60,761 nt of DNA from RPQJ01 sp963732415 (GTDB taxonomy: Bacteria > Pseudomonadota > Gammaproteobacteria > Steroidobacterales > Steroidobacteraceae): positions 1-60,761 of the forward strand of contig CAVSZK010000013.1 in the NCBI GenBank assembly GCA_963732415.1. The letters are read 5' to 3'. Numbering within the stretch: the stretch's first letter is position 1; every line of letters begins with the position of its first letter. The position numbers were made by a program, and so were the translations under genes. Positions 33,469-47,234 of this stretch are shown here, piece by piece. The notes under the pieces are model-generated. The model did not search any database. It saw nothing but the letters and a program-made list of their open reading frames with translations, and was not told the DNA's origin.

Positions 33469-33495
33469 ACTGCAGGCGAGAGACACGCCTGCAGT
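33469..33495 (-). terminator. Stable hairpin after the 33521-34126 gene
   Basis: ACTGCAGGCG and CGCCTGCAGT pair over 10 bp with a 7-base loop, 26 bp after the stop codon of the reverse-strand gene. There is no clear U-run in the transcript, so termination would be weak; mRNA end protection is an alternative. Confidence 0.5.
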
Positions 33496-33520
33496 CGCAG
33501 CCCCTGGCGAATAGCCTTGG

Positions 33521-34126
33521 TTACTGGTTCGAAGTCGCGATCACCAGCGACTCGGCGATCTCCACGATCACGGTGTCGCCGACCGCCAGTTGCGACAGGT
33601 CGACCTTCTTGTGCGCCTTCGTGGTCTTGATCGTGCCGTCGTCGAACTGGAATGTTACCTGCCGCGTGCTCATGTCCAGCGCGACGACCTTTGCGGATAT
33701 CTCGTAGGCCTCGCCCTGGAATACGCCAGTCGTCTTGCCGTTGGTCGCAGCGGCAAGCTCGATCGCGGCTGCGTCGGCCGGCGGCGGGCCATCCTTGCGG
33801 ACGACGAGCGCCATCGCCTCGGTCGCCTGGAAGCCGATCTGCTCGCCGACATTGAACGAACCGAGGTCGACGCTCTTGGCTACCTTGAACGTTGCCGACT
33901 TGCCGTCCGGCGTTGTGAGCGTCACCTTGCGCTTATCGGTGTCGATCGCTTTCACGGTCGCGGCATAAGTGAAGGTGTCGACGACGGCGAAGCCGTTGGC
34001 GGCCTGGTAGACCTGCTCCTGCTCGACACCCTCGGTGCTGGCGCAGCCAGCCATCGTGACGATTGCTGCCGGCAGCAACGCCATGGATGCGATTGCAACC
34101 AGCCGGCGGGACACATTTTTTATCAT
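33521..34126 (-). CDS. Predicted lipoprotein, function unknown
   Basis: The product is 201 residues with a lipobox MAGC (Cys24) and then two similar beta-rich units: TVKAIDTDKRKVTLTTPDGK followed by VDLGSFNVGEQIGF, and AKVVALDMSTRQVTFQFDDG followed by VDLSQLAVGDTVIV. The repeat suggests two small OB- or barrel-like domains. The ATG at 34126 is preferred to the upstream start because the lipoprotein signal begins there. It is upstream of and codirectional with the DUF1254 lipoprotein gene, 222 bp apart. Confidence 0.75.
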   Translation of the reverse strand: MIKNVSRRLVAIASMALLPAAIVTMAGCASTEGVEQEQVYQAANGFAVVDTFTYAATVKAIDTDKRKVTLTTPDGKSATFKVAKSVDLGSFNVGEQIGFQATEAMALVVRKDGPPPADAAAIELAAATNGKTTGVFQGEAYEISAKVVALDMSTRQVTFQFDDGTIKTTKAHKKVDLSQLAVGDTVIVEIAESLVIATSNQ

Positions 34127-34401
34127 CGCGGTCTTCCATCGTTGGTGGGTTGGCCCGAAATTATACAATCGGGACCCGGGGTCGCCATCGTGTCATCGGC
34201 AACCCCGCATACGGCTTCGTCATAATCCAGCCCATGGGTGCGGTTCCCGCCGGATGCCGGACCAGTGCGCCGTCCAGCAGGCTCTGGGCTGCCATTCCCC
34301 GCCCAGCGTGATTCGTGGGATAACATGCATCGGCGCCGTCTTGGGGCCCGTTGCGCCCGGCGCAGGGAATTACGACCGACCGTTGCCGGGTGATCGAGCA
34401 G

Positions 34402-37733
<3,332 letters not shown>

Positions 37734-37737
<4 letters not shown>

Positions 37738-40325
37738 ATTCGATGACTGGGCCGCTGCCGGGGTCCGACAACCCGACGCTGGCGGCGATGTTCGATGCCT
37801 ACCAGCCGTTGCGAGGCGTCTTCGACGAAATGAAGACCGCCGACGGCCAGGTGCGACCGCATTGGGAGAAGCTGGTCGGCGCGCTGCGGACGCTGAGCAC
37901 GTCCGACATGGAAGCTCGCTGGAAGCGGGTCGAGCGGATCCTTTACGAGAATGGGCTCACCCACAATATTTTCGCGGACGGCGGCGCGACCGAGCGGCCC
38001 TGGCGACTGGACGCAATGCCGTTGTTGCTCTCGGCTGCCGACTGGCGCCGGCTCGAGAACGGCCTGGTGCAGCGCGCCCGGCTGCTCGACGCCGTGCTTT
38101 CCGATTGTTACGGCGAGCAGCGGCTGATGCTGGACGGGCACCTGCCGCCAGCCATCATGCTCGGCAATCCGCAGTTCCTGAGGCCGTGCCACGGGGTCCC
38201 TGTGAGCGGAGGCCGCCGCCTGCATTACTACGCCGCGGACGTCGGGCGTGCAGCCGATGGCAGCTGGTGGGTGCTGAAGGACCGCTGCGAATCCCCGGTC
38301 GGCGGCGGCTACGCGCTCGAGAACCGCATCGCGCTTCGCAACTGCCTGCCCGACGAGTTCACCGGCAACCGCGTGCAGCAGCTGGCCGGTTTCTTCCAGG
38401 CCGTCCACGAAGGCCACTGCGCGCTCGCTGGAAAGCCTGATCCGCGCATCGTCGTGCTGAGCCCCGGGCCCACTGCGGTCGGCTACTTCGCGCATTCGTA
38501 CCTGGCGCGCTACCAGGGCTACGTGCTCGCGGAAGGCGCGGACCTGACCGTGCGAGACAACCGTGTCTACCTGAAGACACTCGAGGGCCTGCGCCCGGTT
38601 GACGTGATCATCCGGCGCGTGGAAGCGGATTCCTGCGATCCGCTCGAGTTGCGCAGCGATTCGCCACATGGCGTGCCGGGCCTGGTAGAGGCGGTGCGCG
38701 CTGGTTCGGTCACCGTCGTCAATGCGCTCGGCAGCGGGCTTGCGGACACCGAGAGCCTGATGCCGTTCCTGCCCGGGCTCTGCGAGCACCTGCTGCAGGA
38801 GCAACTGCAACTGCCCTCGCTCGCGACGTGGTGGTGCGGCCAGGATGAGGCCCGCGCCTACGTTCTGGATAACCTTGACTATCTCGAGACACGGGACATC
38901 TTCAGCCGGGGTGCGAGCGAGCCGGGCACGCAGAATCCCGACGGTCCCGAGGCCTGGCAGGTAACCGGTCCCCGCGCTGCGATCGAGCAGCGGGGATTCG
39001 CATACCTGGCCCGCGAACCCATGGTCCTGTCCACAGCGCCGGTGCTCGGTCCGCAGGGCCTGCGACCGGTGCCATTCGCGCTGCGTGTGTTCGTCGCCGC
39101 GGATGCGAATGGATACGTGGTGATGCCCGGCGGGCTGGCGCGTCTCTGCCCGCCGCATGCCGGGCAAGCCTTCGATTTCGGCCGGTTCGGCGACGGCAAG
39201 GACACCTGGGTGCTATCGGACGGGCCGGCAGGTTCCGCGACGATTCGCCGGACGCGTTCGGGAGCCGTCGAACTGCGGCGAGTCGGCCGCGAACTGCCGA
39301 GCCGAACTGCGGACAATCTCTTCTGGCTCGGCAGCTACGCTGAGCGCGCCGAAGCAATCATGCGCCAGGCTCGCAGCTCGGTGCTGCGGCTGATCGACGA
39401 TGAACGTCCGACCGAGGACCTGCTGGCGATCGACCGCGTGCTGCACGCCACATTCGTGAAGGCCGACATCGAGTCACCGGAAGGCGACGAGCCTGTGGCC
39501 GACCCGCGGGTCGAACTGGAACGTCGGCTGGGCGAACTCGTGTTCGACGCCGACCGTGCGTATGGATTGAGACGTACGCTGCGCGACCTGGGTCGCACCG
39601 CGTCGCTGACCCGCGACCGCCTGTCGGCGGACTCGTGGCGGATTCTCAGGGGGTTGCAGTCCGACGACTTCGCACGGCGGCCCAGCCTCGTCGCGCCGCC
39701 TCGGCGCGTCGGGATCGGCAGTGCGCTGGGCCAGCTCGACCTGGGAATCCAGCGCCTTTCGGCGTTCAGCGGAATGGGTACCGAGAACATGACTCGCAGC
39801 TTCGGCTGGCACTTTCTCGAAATGGGCCGGCGCATCGAGCGCAGCGTGCAGACAAGCGCGCTGCTCGAGAGCCTGCTCGACGCCGGTGACCCGGAAGACG
39901 ACGGCAGCCTGATGCTGCTGCTCGAGATCGCGGACAGCTTCATGACCTACCGCTCGCGCTACCTGCTCACGCCGCAGCTCGCACCAGTGCTCGACCTGCT
40001 GCTGCTGGACGAGACGAATCCGCGCTCGGTGGCATTCCAGCTCGAGGCATTGGCCGAGCACCTTGGAGCGCTGCCGCGGGATCCTGCGCGGGCGGACCTC
40101 GACAACGAGCAGCAGATCGTCGCCGGAATGCTCGAGGCGCTGCGCACGGCTGATATCACCAGCCTGTGCCGCCGCAGCCGCCTCGGTGATCGTCCGGAGC
40201 TCAAGGCGCTGATCAGTCGTATCGCCAGGGACTTGAAGGCCCTGACCATAAGCATCACCCGCAGCTATTTCAGCCACGCGGACGCGGTCCATTCCGTGAT
40301 TGCCGCTGGAAGTGCGCGCCGCTGA
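37734..40325 (+). CDS. Circularly permuted ATP-grasp protein fused to alpha-E domain
   Basis: This 863-residue fusion has a circularly permuted type-2 ATP-grasp in the first 500 residues (RRLHYYAADVGRAADGSWWV, GGGYALENRIALRNCLPDEF, VVLSPGPTAVGYFAHSYLAR). An alpha-E domain follows, about 520-860 (SRTADNLFWLGSYAERAEAI, EMGRRIERSVQTSALLESLL). TTG 37734 overlaps the preceding stop and has GAGGAG 6 bp before it; ATG 37743 is the alternative. ATP-grasp proteins of this kind are predicted to form amide bonds. The same pair occurs as two separate genes at 41231 and 42675. Confidence 0.9.
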
Positions 40326-40328
40326 GCC

Positions 40329-41234
40329 ATGCAGTACGACGTTCGCCATCGCACCACGTATCGCTACAGCCAGCCGGTATCGATCTCGCACCACGTGCTG
40401 CACCTGGCGCCGCGCGCCTGCGACGGCCAGGTCGTCCACGGCGCGACGATCGGGATCGAGCCTGGACCCGCTGTGCGTAACGATGTCGTGGACTATTTCG
40501 GAAATCTCGTAACGTTCGCCACCATCCAGCAGCAGCACGACGAGCTGGTCATAGAAGCGAACTCGCGGGTCGATGTGTCGGCGCCCGGCCCCACGACGCC
40601 GTCGCAGACGATGGCATGGGACCGGGTCTTCCGCCACCTGGGGCAGGATACTGCCGCCGGGAATCTCGCCGTGCTGCAGTTCGCATTCGATTCGCCATAT
40701 GCGCGGGCCAATGCAGATCTCGCTGCCTACGCACGTGAATCGTTCCTGCCCGGACGACCGGTCATGGAGTCGGCGCTCGAACTGACACGGCGCATCCACA
40801 GGGACTTCAAGTACAGCAGCGGAACGACCAGCGTGTCGACTCCGGTGGAGGACGTGTTCAGGCTGCGACGCGGCGTGTGCCAGGACTTCGCGCACCTCGA
40901 GCTCGCCTGCCTGCGCGCGCTTGCCTTGCCCGCGCGGTATGTGAGCGGCTACCTGCTAACGCGTCCGCCGCCGGGCAAGGAGAAGCTGGTTGGCAGCGAT
41001 GCCTCGCACGCATGGGTCTCGGTCTGGTGCCAGGAAGCCGGCTGGGTGGACCTCGACCCGACCAATGACACGATCGCCGGCGACGAGCACGTTACGCTTG
41101 CCTGGGGCCGGGACTACGGGGACATCAGTCCCGTCAATGGGGTAATCTTCGGCGGTGGCGAGCACATCATCGACGTAGCGGTGGACGTGATTCCGACCAC
41201 GTCCCCGGTGACCAAGGGACCCCCAGGCGTATGA
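40329..41234 (+). CDS. Transglutaminase-like cysteine protease family protein
   Basis: The 301-residue protein has an N-terminal beta region (YDVRHRTTYRYSQPVSISHH) and a transglutaminase core with Cys184 (RRGVCQDFAHLELACLRALA), His228 (DASHAWVSVWCQEAGW) and Asp243 (WVDLDPTND). These families cut or form peptide-like bonds. It starts 3 bp after the previous stop and its own stop overlaps the next gene in the pattern ATGA, so it is coupled on both sides. Confidence 0.9.
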   Translation: MQYDVRHRTTYRYSQPVSISHHVLHLAPRACDGQVVHGATIGIEPGPAVRNDVVDYFGNLVTFATIQQQHDELVIEANSRVDVSAPGPTTPSQTMAWDRVFRHLGQDTAAGNLAVLQFAFDSPYARANADLAAYARESFLPGRPVMESALELTRRIHRDFKYSSGTTSVSTPVEDVFRLRRGVCQDFAHLELACLRALALPARYVSGYLLTRPPPGKEKLVGSDASHAWVSVWCQEAGWVDLDPTNDTIAGDEHVTLAWGRDYGDISPVNGVIFGGGEHIIDVAVDVIPTTSPVTKGPPGV

Positions 41235-42682
41235 CGGAGCGGCGAACCGCGGGATTGCTCGAAGGCTATGACTCGGGCGGTTTCTACTGCGAGCTGTTCG
41301 GCGACGGCAAGCGTCCGCCTGCACACACGCAAACAGTAAGCGAACGCCTCGACGGGCTGAGCCTCGCGGAGCTCAGGCGCCGCGCGCAGGCCGCCGAGCG
41401 CGAACTCTACAACCTCGGCGTCACGTTCACCGTCTACACGAGCCGTGAGCAGATCGACCGGATCCTGCCGTTCGACGTCATCCCCCGCGTGCTGTCGGCC
41501 ACCGAGTGGGACACGATCGAGCGCGGTGTCATCCAGCGCGTCACCGCGCTCAACCGCTTCATCGAGGACATCTACCACGGGCAGAAGATCCTCAAGGACA
41601 AGGTCGTGCCGGCGGAACTCGTCCTCGGCAATGCGAACTTCCGTCCGCAGATGCAGGGACTCAAGGTGCCCTTTGGCAGCTACGTCAACATCTGCGGCGT
41701 AGACATCGTCCGTGGCGGCGACGGCGAGTTCTATGTGCTCGAGGACAATGCGCGCACGCCGTCGGGCGTCTCCTACGTCGTCGAAAACCGGCACCTGACG
41801 CAGCGCGCATTCCCGGACCTGATGCGCAATATCGGCGTGCGCTCGGTGTCCAACTACGGCCAGCGCCTGGTCGGCAAGCTGACCGAGCTCGCGGCCCGGA
41901 TCGACGGCGACCCTTCGGTGGTGCTGCTGTCGCCCGGCGTATACAACTCCGCCTATTTCGAGCACGTTTTCCTGGCGCGCGAGATGGGCGTGCCGCTGGC
42001 GGAGGGTCGCGACCTGGTGGTCCGGGACGACCGCGTCTTCATGAGAACAACGGGCGGCCTGCGCCGAGTAAATGTCATTTACCGACGCATCGACGACGAT
42101 TTCATCGACCCCGAGGCATTCAATCCCAAGAGCATGCTCGGCGTGCGCGGCCTGATGCGCGCGTACCGTGCCGGCAATGTCGTGCTGGCGAACGCGGTCG
42201 GCACGGGGATCGCGGACGACAAGGCTGTATATGCCTACGTGCCGCGGATCGTGAAGTATTACCTGGGCGAGGAAGCAATCCTGCCCAACGTCGAGACGCA
42301 TATCTGCCGCGAGGATGCAGGCCTCGAGTTCACGCTGGCAAACCTTCAAGACCTGGTCGTGAAGCCGGTAGGTGAATCGGGCGGCTACGGCATCCTGATC
42401 GGGCCACATGCGAGCCGCAAGGCGCTCTCGGAGTTCCGGCGCAAGCTGCGGGCCAATCCCGCCAACTACATCAGCCAGCCGGTCGTGCAGTTGTCAGTGT
42501 GCCCGACGGTCACCCGCAGCGGCATCGAGCCCCGCCACGTGGACCTGCGGCCGTTCGCGGTCACGGGACGTTCAACCTGGGTATTGCCCGGCGGCCTTAC
42601 CCGCGTAGCGCTGCGCAAGGGCTCGCTGGTGGTCAACTCGTCGCAGGGCGGCGGATCAAAGGATACCTGGGTCCTTGAATAA
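41231..42682 (+). CDS. Circularly permuted ATP-grasp protein (type 2)
   Basis: The protein is 483 residues. It has the conserved order of this family: EDIYHGQKILKDKVVPAELV, NICGVDIVRGGDGEFYVLED, DNARTPSGVSYVVENRHLTQ, VVLLSPGVYNSAYFEHVFLA, and near the end VVKPVGESGGYGILIGPHAS and DLRPFAVTGRSTWVLPGGLT. The ATG-binding and metal-binding acidic residues are present, so it is probably active. Its start overlaps the transglutaminase stop (ATGA), and its end overlaps the alpha-E gene. It corresponds to the N-terminal half of the fused protein at 37734. Confidence 0.92.
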   Translation: MTERRTAGLLEGYDSGGFYCELFGDGKRPPAHTQTVSERLDGLSLAELRRRAQAAERELYNLGVTFTVYTSREQIDRILPFDVIPRVLSATEWDTIERGVIQRVTALNRFIEDIYHGQKILKDKVVPAELVLGNANFRPQMQGLKVPFGSYVNICGVDIVRGGDGEFYVLEDNARTPSGVSYVVENRHLTQRAFPDLMRNIGVRSVSNYGQRLVGKLTELAARIDGDPSVVLLSPGVYNSAYFEHVFLAREMGVPLAEGRDLVVRDDRVFMRTTGGLRRVNVIYRRIDDDFIDPEAFNPKSMLGVRGLMRAYRAGNVVLANAVGTGIADDKAVYAYVPRIVKYYLGEEAILPNVETHICREDAGLEFTLANLQDLVVKPVGESGGYGILIGPHASRKALSEFRRKLRANPANYISQPVVQLSVCPTVTRSGIEPRHVDLRPFAVTGRSTWVLPGGLTRVALRKGSLVVNSSQGGGSKDTWVLE

Positions 42683-43667
42683 CATTCTTTCCAGGCACGC
42701 AGAATCCATCTTCTGGCTCGCCCGGCAGGTCGAGCGTGCCAACAGCACTGCGCGCATCCTCGACGTGAACGAGACATTCAGCCGTAACGCGCGTGGTGAG
42801 CACGACTGGGAATCGGTGCTGCGGCTGTATGGCGACGAGCAGGTCTTCCGCGACACCGGCCGCCGGCCGACGGCGGACGCAGTCATCCAGTTCTACGTGC
42901 TCGACGAACAGAACGTAAACTCGGTGCGGAGCTGCATCCGCATGGCGCGCGAGAATGCCCGTGCGCTGCGACCGCTGATCTCCACCGAAATGTGGGTGCA
43001 GCTGAACGGGTTCCATAACCGGCTGGGCCGCTTGCGCAAGACGGACCTCCGGGTAGAGAACCTGAACAGCCTGTGCAGCTACATCAAGGAGTCCTGCCAG
43101 ACTCACAGCGGCATCACGGCCGAGACGCTGTACCGCGACGAGTCCTGGTATTTCCACCAGACGGGACGCGCCATCGAGCGTGCGGACCAGACGACGCGAC
43201 TGGTGGACGTCAAGTACCAGGTGCTGCTGCCCACGCCGAGCGACGTCGGCTCACCGACCGACGAGGCCCAGTGGAATACGGTGTTGCGCTCGGCCGCGGG
43301 CTTTCACGCGTTCCGCCGGGTCAACCCGCAGAGCATGTCGCCCGCCAGGGTCGTCGACTTCATCGTATTCGACAAGCGATTCCCGCGTTCGGTGGCCGCC
43401 AGTGTCTTGGTCGCCAATGAGCACCTGCACGCGCTGCGGCTCAAGTACGGTCACATGGCGAAGCGAACGGCGTCGAACCAGTTGCGGAAGCTGGCCGCGT
43501 CGCTGGCTGAAGACACAGCGGACGACCTGATCGCCCGCGGCTTGCACGAGGGCCTGGACGAGATACAGGCACAGCTCGGCGAGGTGACCGACGCGCTCGG
43601 GCGGGAGTTCTTCCTGCTCACGGAAATGGACGAGATGCCGCAGCCGCCGGCGGAGTCCGCTGCGTAA
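42675..43667 (+). CDS. Alpha-E domain protein
   Basis: The all-helical protein is 330 residues and begins with the family mark SRHAESIFWLARQVERANST and ARILDVNETFS. A second mark is WYFHQTGRAIERADQTTRLV (about residue 158). The start is TTG 42675, overlapping the preceding stop by 8 bp. Alpha-E proteins always accompany the permuted ATP-grasp proteins, and their role is unknown. It is the last gene of the five-gene operon; a short gap then separates it from the convergent TonB receptor. Confidence 0.9.
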   Translation: MNNILSRHAESIFWLARQVERANSTARILDVNETFSRNARGEHDWESVLRLYGDEQVFRDTGRRPTADAVIQFYVLDEQNVNSVRSCIRMARENARALRPLISTEMWVQLNGFHNRLGRLRKTDLRVENLNSLCSYIKESCQTHSGITAETLYRDESWYFHQTGRAIERADQTTRLVDVKYQVLLPTPSDVGSPTDEAQWNTVLRSAAGFHAFRRVNPQSMSPARVVDFIVFDKRFPRSVAASVLVANEHLHALRLKYGHMAKRTASNQLRKLAASLAEDTADDLIARGLHEGLDEIQAQLGEVTDALGREFFLLTEMDEMPQPPAESAA

Positions 43668-43785
43668 GCCGGGATCGTGCGGCGGCCTCAGTGGTCGTGG
43701 TCGTGCGCCATGATCAATCCTCCCTAACCGTTCGTTGCTGCGTGTCCGGTCGGGCGGCCGCTGGCTGATGAAATCACGTCGACCC

Positions 43786-45846
43786 TCATAACTGCAAGGT
43801 CGCGGTGACGCGCAGCGTGCGCGGTTCGACCGGGTGGAAGTGGATGTCCATCACCGGCTGCTGCTCCCCGGGTAACTGCGACTCGTAGTAGTAGCTGATG
43901 TCGTTGGCATCGGTATCGAACAGGTTGAATACCGCCGCCATCACGCTCAGTCGCGGGGAGAAGTGATAGCCGGCTTGGACGTTGACGATCGAGGTCGAGT
44001 CCGAGCGTACGCTGTCGTCCTCGATCAGCGGCGCGGGCCCGAAGTAGCGCCAGCGCGCGCCGCCGTACCAGCCCGAGTCACGGTGCACCGTGAGACCTAC
44101 CGAGATCACCGTCTCCACGGCGCCGGGGATGTAGTCGCCCGCAGGGTCGGACTCGGTGAACCGGGCGTGCGACCACGAATAGTCGGCATCCAGGATCACC
44201 GATTCGAGCGGTGTCCAGTACGCGCCAAGTTCGACGCCGTAGCGCCGGGTGCCCCGGCTGGGCTCGGTGATGCCGCCGTCGCCGACGAACAGCAGCTCCG
44301 AGTCGATGTCCAGGCCCCAGAAGGCCGCCGTAAACTGTGTGGTCGGAACGATCGCCGTGCGCATGCCGACCTCGGCCCCGTCCGCCGGCACGATCGGGTC
44401 GACCTTGTCGACGGGCGTGACGCCGTCGGTCGGGTCGACCGAAATCGTCGTGCCCCGTGCGTCGTTGGTGTGGAACCCGCGCCCGGCATTGAGGAAGAGT
44501 TCGGTCTGGTTCCAGGGACCGAGCACCACCGTCAACTTCGGCTGCGGAATCGATTCCGTCTCGGAACCCGAGTTGGCCGACAGGTTGCTGTCGACCTGGA
44601 AGTCGAACCAGTCGTAGCGCAGGCCGGCCGTGGTGCGCAGCCACGGCGTCCACTGCTGGTCGTGGCTCACGAATACCGAGTACTGGCCCTGGGTCACGTC
44701 GTCCTTGCGGATGGTTTCGAACCGCGCGCGCTCCCTGGTGCGGTACAGCGCGACGGGATGGATGTCGTCATAGCGGATTTCGGCGCCTGCCTGCAGGACG
44801 CCATCGAGGTCGTTGAAGGATGCGTCTGCGTCGTAGACGAACCGCCCTCCGTACACGCGTCGGTCGTCGTACTGCTCGAACTGGTCACCGTTTTCCTGGT
44901 CAATCGCATAGGTGAAGTTCGAAATGAGATCGAGGTAGTAGTCGATGCCATAGGCGAGCGCGTGCCAACCCCGGCCGTCCTGGCGCGACCATGCCTCCGC
45001 AGAGAAGCTGTAGCGGTGAGACTCGCCCCCGCTGGTCGCGTCGATGTGCCCGAACCGGCCGATGAGCCCGGAGTCGACCGCCCGCTGGGGAATCTGGTCG
45101 GTGCTGTTCCAGCTGCCGTCGTATCCCATGGCGGTGACGGAGTAGCCGGATTCGCCGGTGCCGTGACTGTACCTGATCACCCCGCTGGTCTTCTGGTAGT
45201 CCTCCGGAAGGGTCCAGGGTCCGTCGCCATTCGACCAGTCGAGGCCCAGCAGCAATCTCCCACCGGCGACCTGCGGGGTAGCGCTGGCGAGTACACGGTA
45301 ATAGTCATTCTGTCCCACGGTCAGGCCCAGCCTCGGGGCGCCACTGTCGCTCAGATACGAAATGCGGGCCGCGCCGGCAGCCGAGAAGTTCCCCTCCTCG
45401 GCGTAGTAGGGACCCTTTCGGTAGTGCACCTGTTCCACGAGTTCGGGGATCAGGAAGTTGATGTCCGCGTAGCCCTGGCCGTGTGCGTGGGTCGGCATGT
45501 TCACCGGCACCCCGTCCACGTAGGTCGCGAAGTCGGTGCCATGGTCGAGGTTGAAGCCGCGCAGGAAATACTGGTTCGCCTTGCCGTCGCCGCTGTGCTG
45601 GGTGACGACCAGGCCCGGCACGACCTCGAGCACCTCCCCGGGACGCAGGATCGGCCGGCCCTGGAGCTGCACGGCAGTCACGACGCCTTCGCTCGCCGCC
45701 TGCGACTCGCCGACCAGCCCGACGCGCTGGGCGGTCACGACGATCTCCTCGAGCGAGGTGCCGGTCGGGATTCCGGCCGCCCAGGACTGCGTAAACCAGA
45801 CGAGGCATGCGGCAGTCAGCAGAAGTGCGCGCGAATCGACTTTCAT
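43786..45846 (-). CDS. TonB-dependent receptor, probably for nickel
   Basis: The product is a 686-residue outer-membrane receptor. A signal peptide runs to about SWAAG, a TonB box-like EEIVVTAQRV follows, then a plug (PGLVVTQHSGDGKANQYFLR) and a 22-strand barrel ending in PRTLRVTATLQL. The ligand is inferred from position. It is the last gene of a nickel cluster, 145 bp behind nikR, and a NikR-box-like site lies 80 bp upstream of its start. FHPVEP and several His near the C-terminus could contact metal. Cobalt or cobalamin cannot be excluded. Confidence 0.88.
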   Translation of the reverse strand: MKVDSRALLLTAACLVWFTQSWAAGIPTGTSLEEIVVTAQRVGLVGESQAASEGVVTAVQLQGRPILRPGEVLEVVPGLVVTQHSGDGKANQYFLRGFNLDHGTDFATYVDGVPVNMPTHAHGQGYADINFLIPELVEQVHYRKGPYYAEEGNFSAAGAARISYLSDSGAPRLGLTVGQNDYYRVLASATPQVAGGRLLLGLDWSNGDGPWTLPEDYQKTSGVIRYSHGTGESGYSVTAMGYDGSWNSTDQIPQRAVDSGLIGRFGHIDATSGGESHRYSFSAEAWSRQDGRGWHALAYGIDYYLDLISNFTYAIDQENGDQFEQYDDRRVYGGRFVYDADASFNDLDGVLQAGAEIRYDDIHPVALYRTRERARFETIRKDDVTQGQYSVFVSHDQQWTPWLRTTAGLRYDWFDFQVDSNLSANSGSETESIPQPKLTVVLGPWNQTELFLNAGRGFHTNDARGTTISVDPTDGVTPVDKVDPIVPADGAEVGMRTAIVPTTQFTAAFWGLDIDSELLFVGDGGITEPSRGTRRYGVELGAYWTPLESVILDADYSWSHARFTESDPAGDYIPGAVETVISVGLTVHRDSGWYGGARWRYFGPAPLIEDDSVRSDSTSIVNVQAGYHFSPRLSVMAAVFNLFDTDANDISYYYESQLPGEQQPVMDIHFHPVEPRTLRVTATLQL

Positions 45847-45925
45847 GATCAACCTTTCACCAGGCCCGGCCAAGCCCAGGAGTGACCTCGATGACCGGAC
45901 GTGACCCCGCATTGGACGACTATTG

Positions 45926-45953
45926 GTAGGCACTTTAAATAAATAGTTCCCAC
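45926..45953. promoter_or_regulatory. NikR-box-like dyad before the TonB receptor
   Basis: GTAGGC (45926-45931), a 16-base AT-rich spacer and TCCCAC (45948-45953) match the known NikR operator form GTATGA-N16-TCATAC with two mismatches in each half and an exact spacer. It lies 80 bp before the receptor start. A stronger copy lies upstream of nikM (49133-49160). Confidence 0.55.
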
Positions 45954-45991
45954 TTACGCAAGCGCGGCATCGCCGTGCCGGCGCCGCCCGG

Positions 45992-46462
45992 TCAGGCCAG
46001 TGGGGTCAGGTGCATGTGACCATGGTGCTGGTGCGGAGCCGAAAGCGGATGCTTGTCACCGCTCTCCACGGGGATCAGGTTGATCTGGCCGTACGCCACT
46101 CCGCGCTCCGCCCGGATGCTGTCGGCAAACGAGCGTACCGCCACGGTCGGCCCCTTGAGAAAGACATTCTCCAGGCAGTACTCGTGATCCAGGTGCAGGT
46201 GCGTGGAGGCGACGACGAGGCTGTGTTGTGCGTGCTGTGCGGCCGTCAGCCGCTCCGCCAGGTCCCGCACGTGATGGTTATACACATAGGACAGGCTGGC
46301 CACGCATTGCGTACGGGCCTTGTCGCTGGCACGGTGGGTTCCCACCTCGCGACGCAACAGGTCGCGCATCGCCTCAGATCGACTCGTATAGCCCCGCGCT
46401 GCGATCAACTCGTCGAAGGCCTTTGCGAGTTCCTCGTCGATCGACATCGTGATTCGTTCCAT
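45992..46462 (-). CDS. nikR: NikR nickel-responsive regulator
   Basis: The 156-residue protein has an N-terminal ribbon-helix-helix (residues 1-45, MERITMSIDEELAKAFDELI) and a C-terminal ACT-like nickel domain. The high-affinity site is visible as HLHLDHEYC (His88, His90 and Cys96) with a His in AAQHAQH supplying the fourth ligand. The tail is His-rich (HPLSAPHQHHGHMH), unusual for NikR and perhaps an extra metal store. ATG 46462 has GAGGAG upstream. It lies between the nikO gene and the TonB receptor and should repress both units in the presence of nickel. Confidence 0.93.
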   Translation of the reverse strand: MERITMSIDEELAKAFDELIAARGYTSRSEAMRDLLRREVGTHRASDKARTQCVASLSYVYNHHVRDLAERLTAAQHAQHSLVVASTHLHLDHEYCLENVFLKGPTVAVRSFADSIRAERGVAYGQINLIPVESGDKHPLSAPHQHHGHMHLTPLA

Positions 46463-46475
46463 GTTCGCTCTCCTC

Positions 46476-47234
46476 TCAGTCGTGCCTGGTTCCACAGACC
46501 GGACAAGCCTGCAGCGCCAGGGGGCGCTCGAGCCAGCATCTCGACAGCAAGGCATCGTCCGCGAATATGTCGCGAGTCGGCCCATCGGCCATTACCGCAC
46601 CCTCGAGCAGGACGATCGTTCGCGGACAGAGGTCGAGGACCATGTCGAGGTCGTGGCTGGTGAAGATTCGTGTGTGACGGAACTCGCCGAGCAGTCCGAT
46701 CAGCTGGCGGCGTGCGTGCGGGTCGAGCCCGCTCGTCGGCTCGTCCATCACCAGGACGTCCGGCGCCATCGCCAGGACGCCGGCGATGGCCACCCGCTTC
46801 TTCTCGCCGCCGGACAGTCGGTATGGTGGCCTGCCGTGAACGTGCCAGACGCCGACACGTTCCAGCGCCACGCGGACCCTCCGATCGACTTCGGGTTCCG
46901 GCAGCCCCTGGTTTCTCGGGCCGAACGCGACGTCGTCGTAAACCGTCGGCATGAATAGTTGATCGTCGGGGTCCTGGAAGACCAGGCCGACCGTCCGGCG
47001 AATCGCCGGCAACGTCTCCTTTGTCAGCGGCGTCTCTCCGATACGCACCTCACCGCTGGTCGGGCGAAGATGTCCGTTGAGGTGCATGAGAAGTGTGGAC
47101 TTGCCCGCGCCGTTGGCACCGATGATCGCGACGGATTCGCCGTGCGTGATCCGGAAGGACACATCCTTCAGGGCTACCGTGCCGTCCTCATAGACGTGCG
47201 ACAGGCCCCGCGCTTCAACCAGATGGTGGCTCAT
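46476..47234 (-). CDS. nikO: Energy-coupling-factor nickel/cobalt transporter ATPase
   Basis: The 252-residue ATPase has Walker A GANGAGKST (about residue 40), Q-loop VFQDPDDQLF, signature LSGGEKKRVAIAGVL, Walker B DVLVMDEPTSGLDP and the switch His in FTSHDLDMV. The C-terminal CPVCG is a small cysteine pair that may bind metal. It is the ATPase of an ECF-type nickel or cobalt importer. ATG 47234 overlaps the nikQ stop (ATGA). It is followed, 13 bp on, by nikR, so nikM-nikQ-nikO-nikR form one operon. Confidence 0.92.
   Translation of the reverse strand: MSHHLVEARGLSHVYEDGTVALKDVSFRITHGESVAIIGANGAGKSTLLMHLNGHLRPTSGEVRIGETPLTKETLPAIRRTVGLVFQDPDDQLFMPTVYDDVAFGPRNQGLPEPEVDRRVRVALERVGVWHVHGRPPYRLSGGEKKRVAIAGVLAMAPDVLVMDEPTSGLDPHARRQLIGLLGEFRHTRIFTSHDLDMVLDLCPRTIVLLEGAVMADGPTRDIFADDALLSRCWLERPLALQACPVCGTRHD

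Noticed and set aside
43963..45885. Forward frame of 640 codons
   Set aside because: It is antisense to the TonB receptor, which has signal peptide, plug and barrel end.
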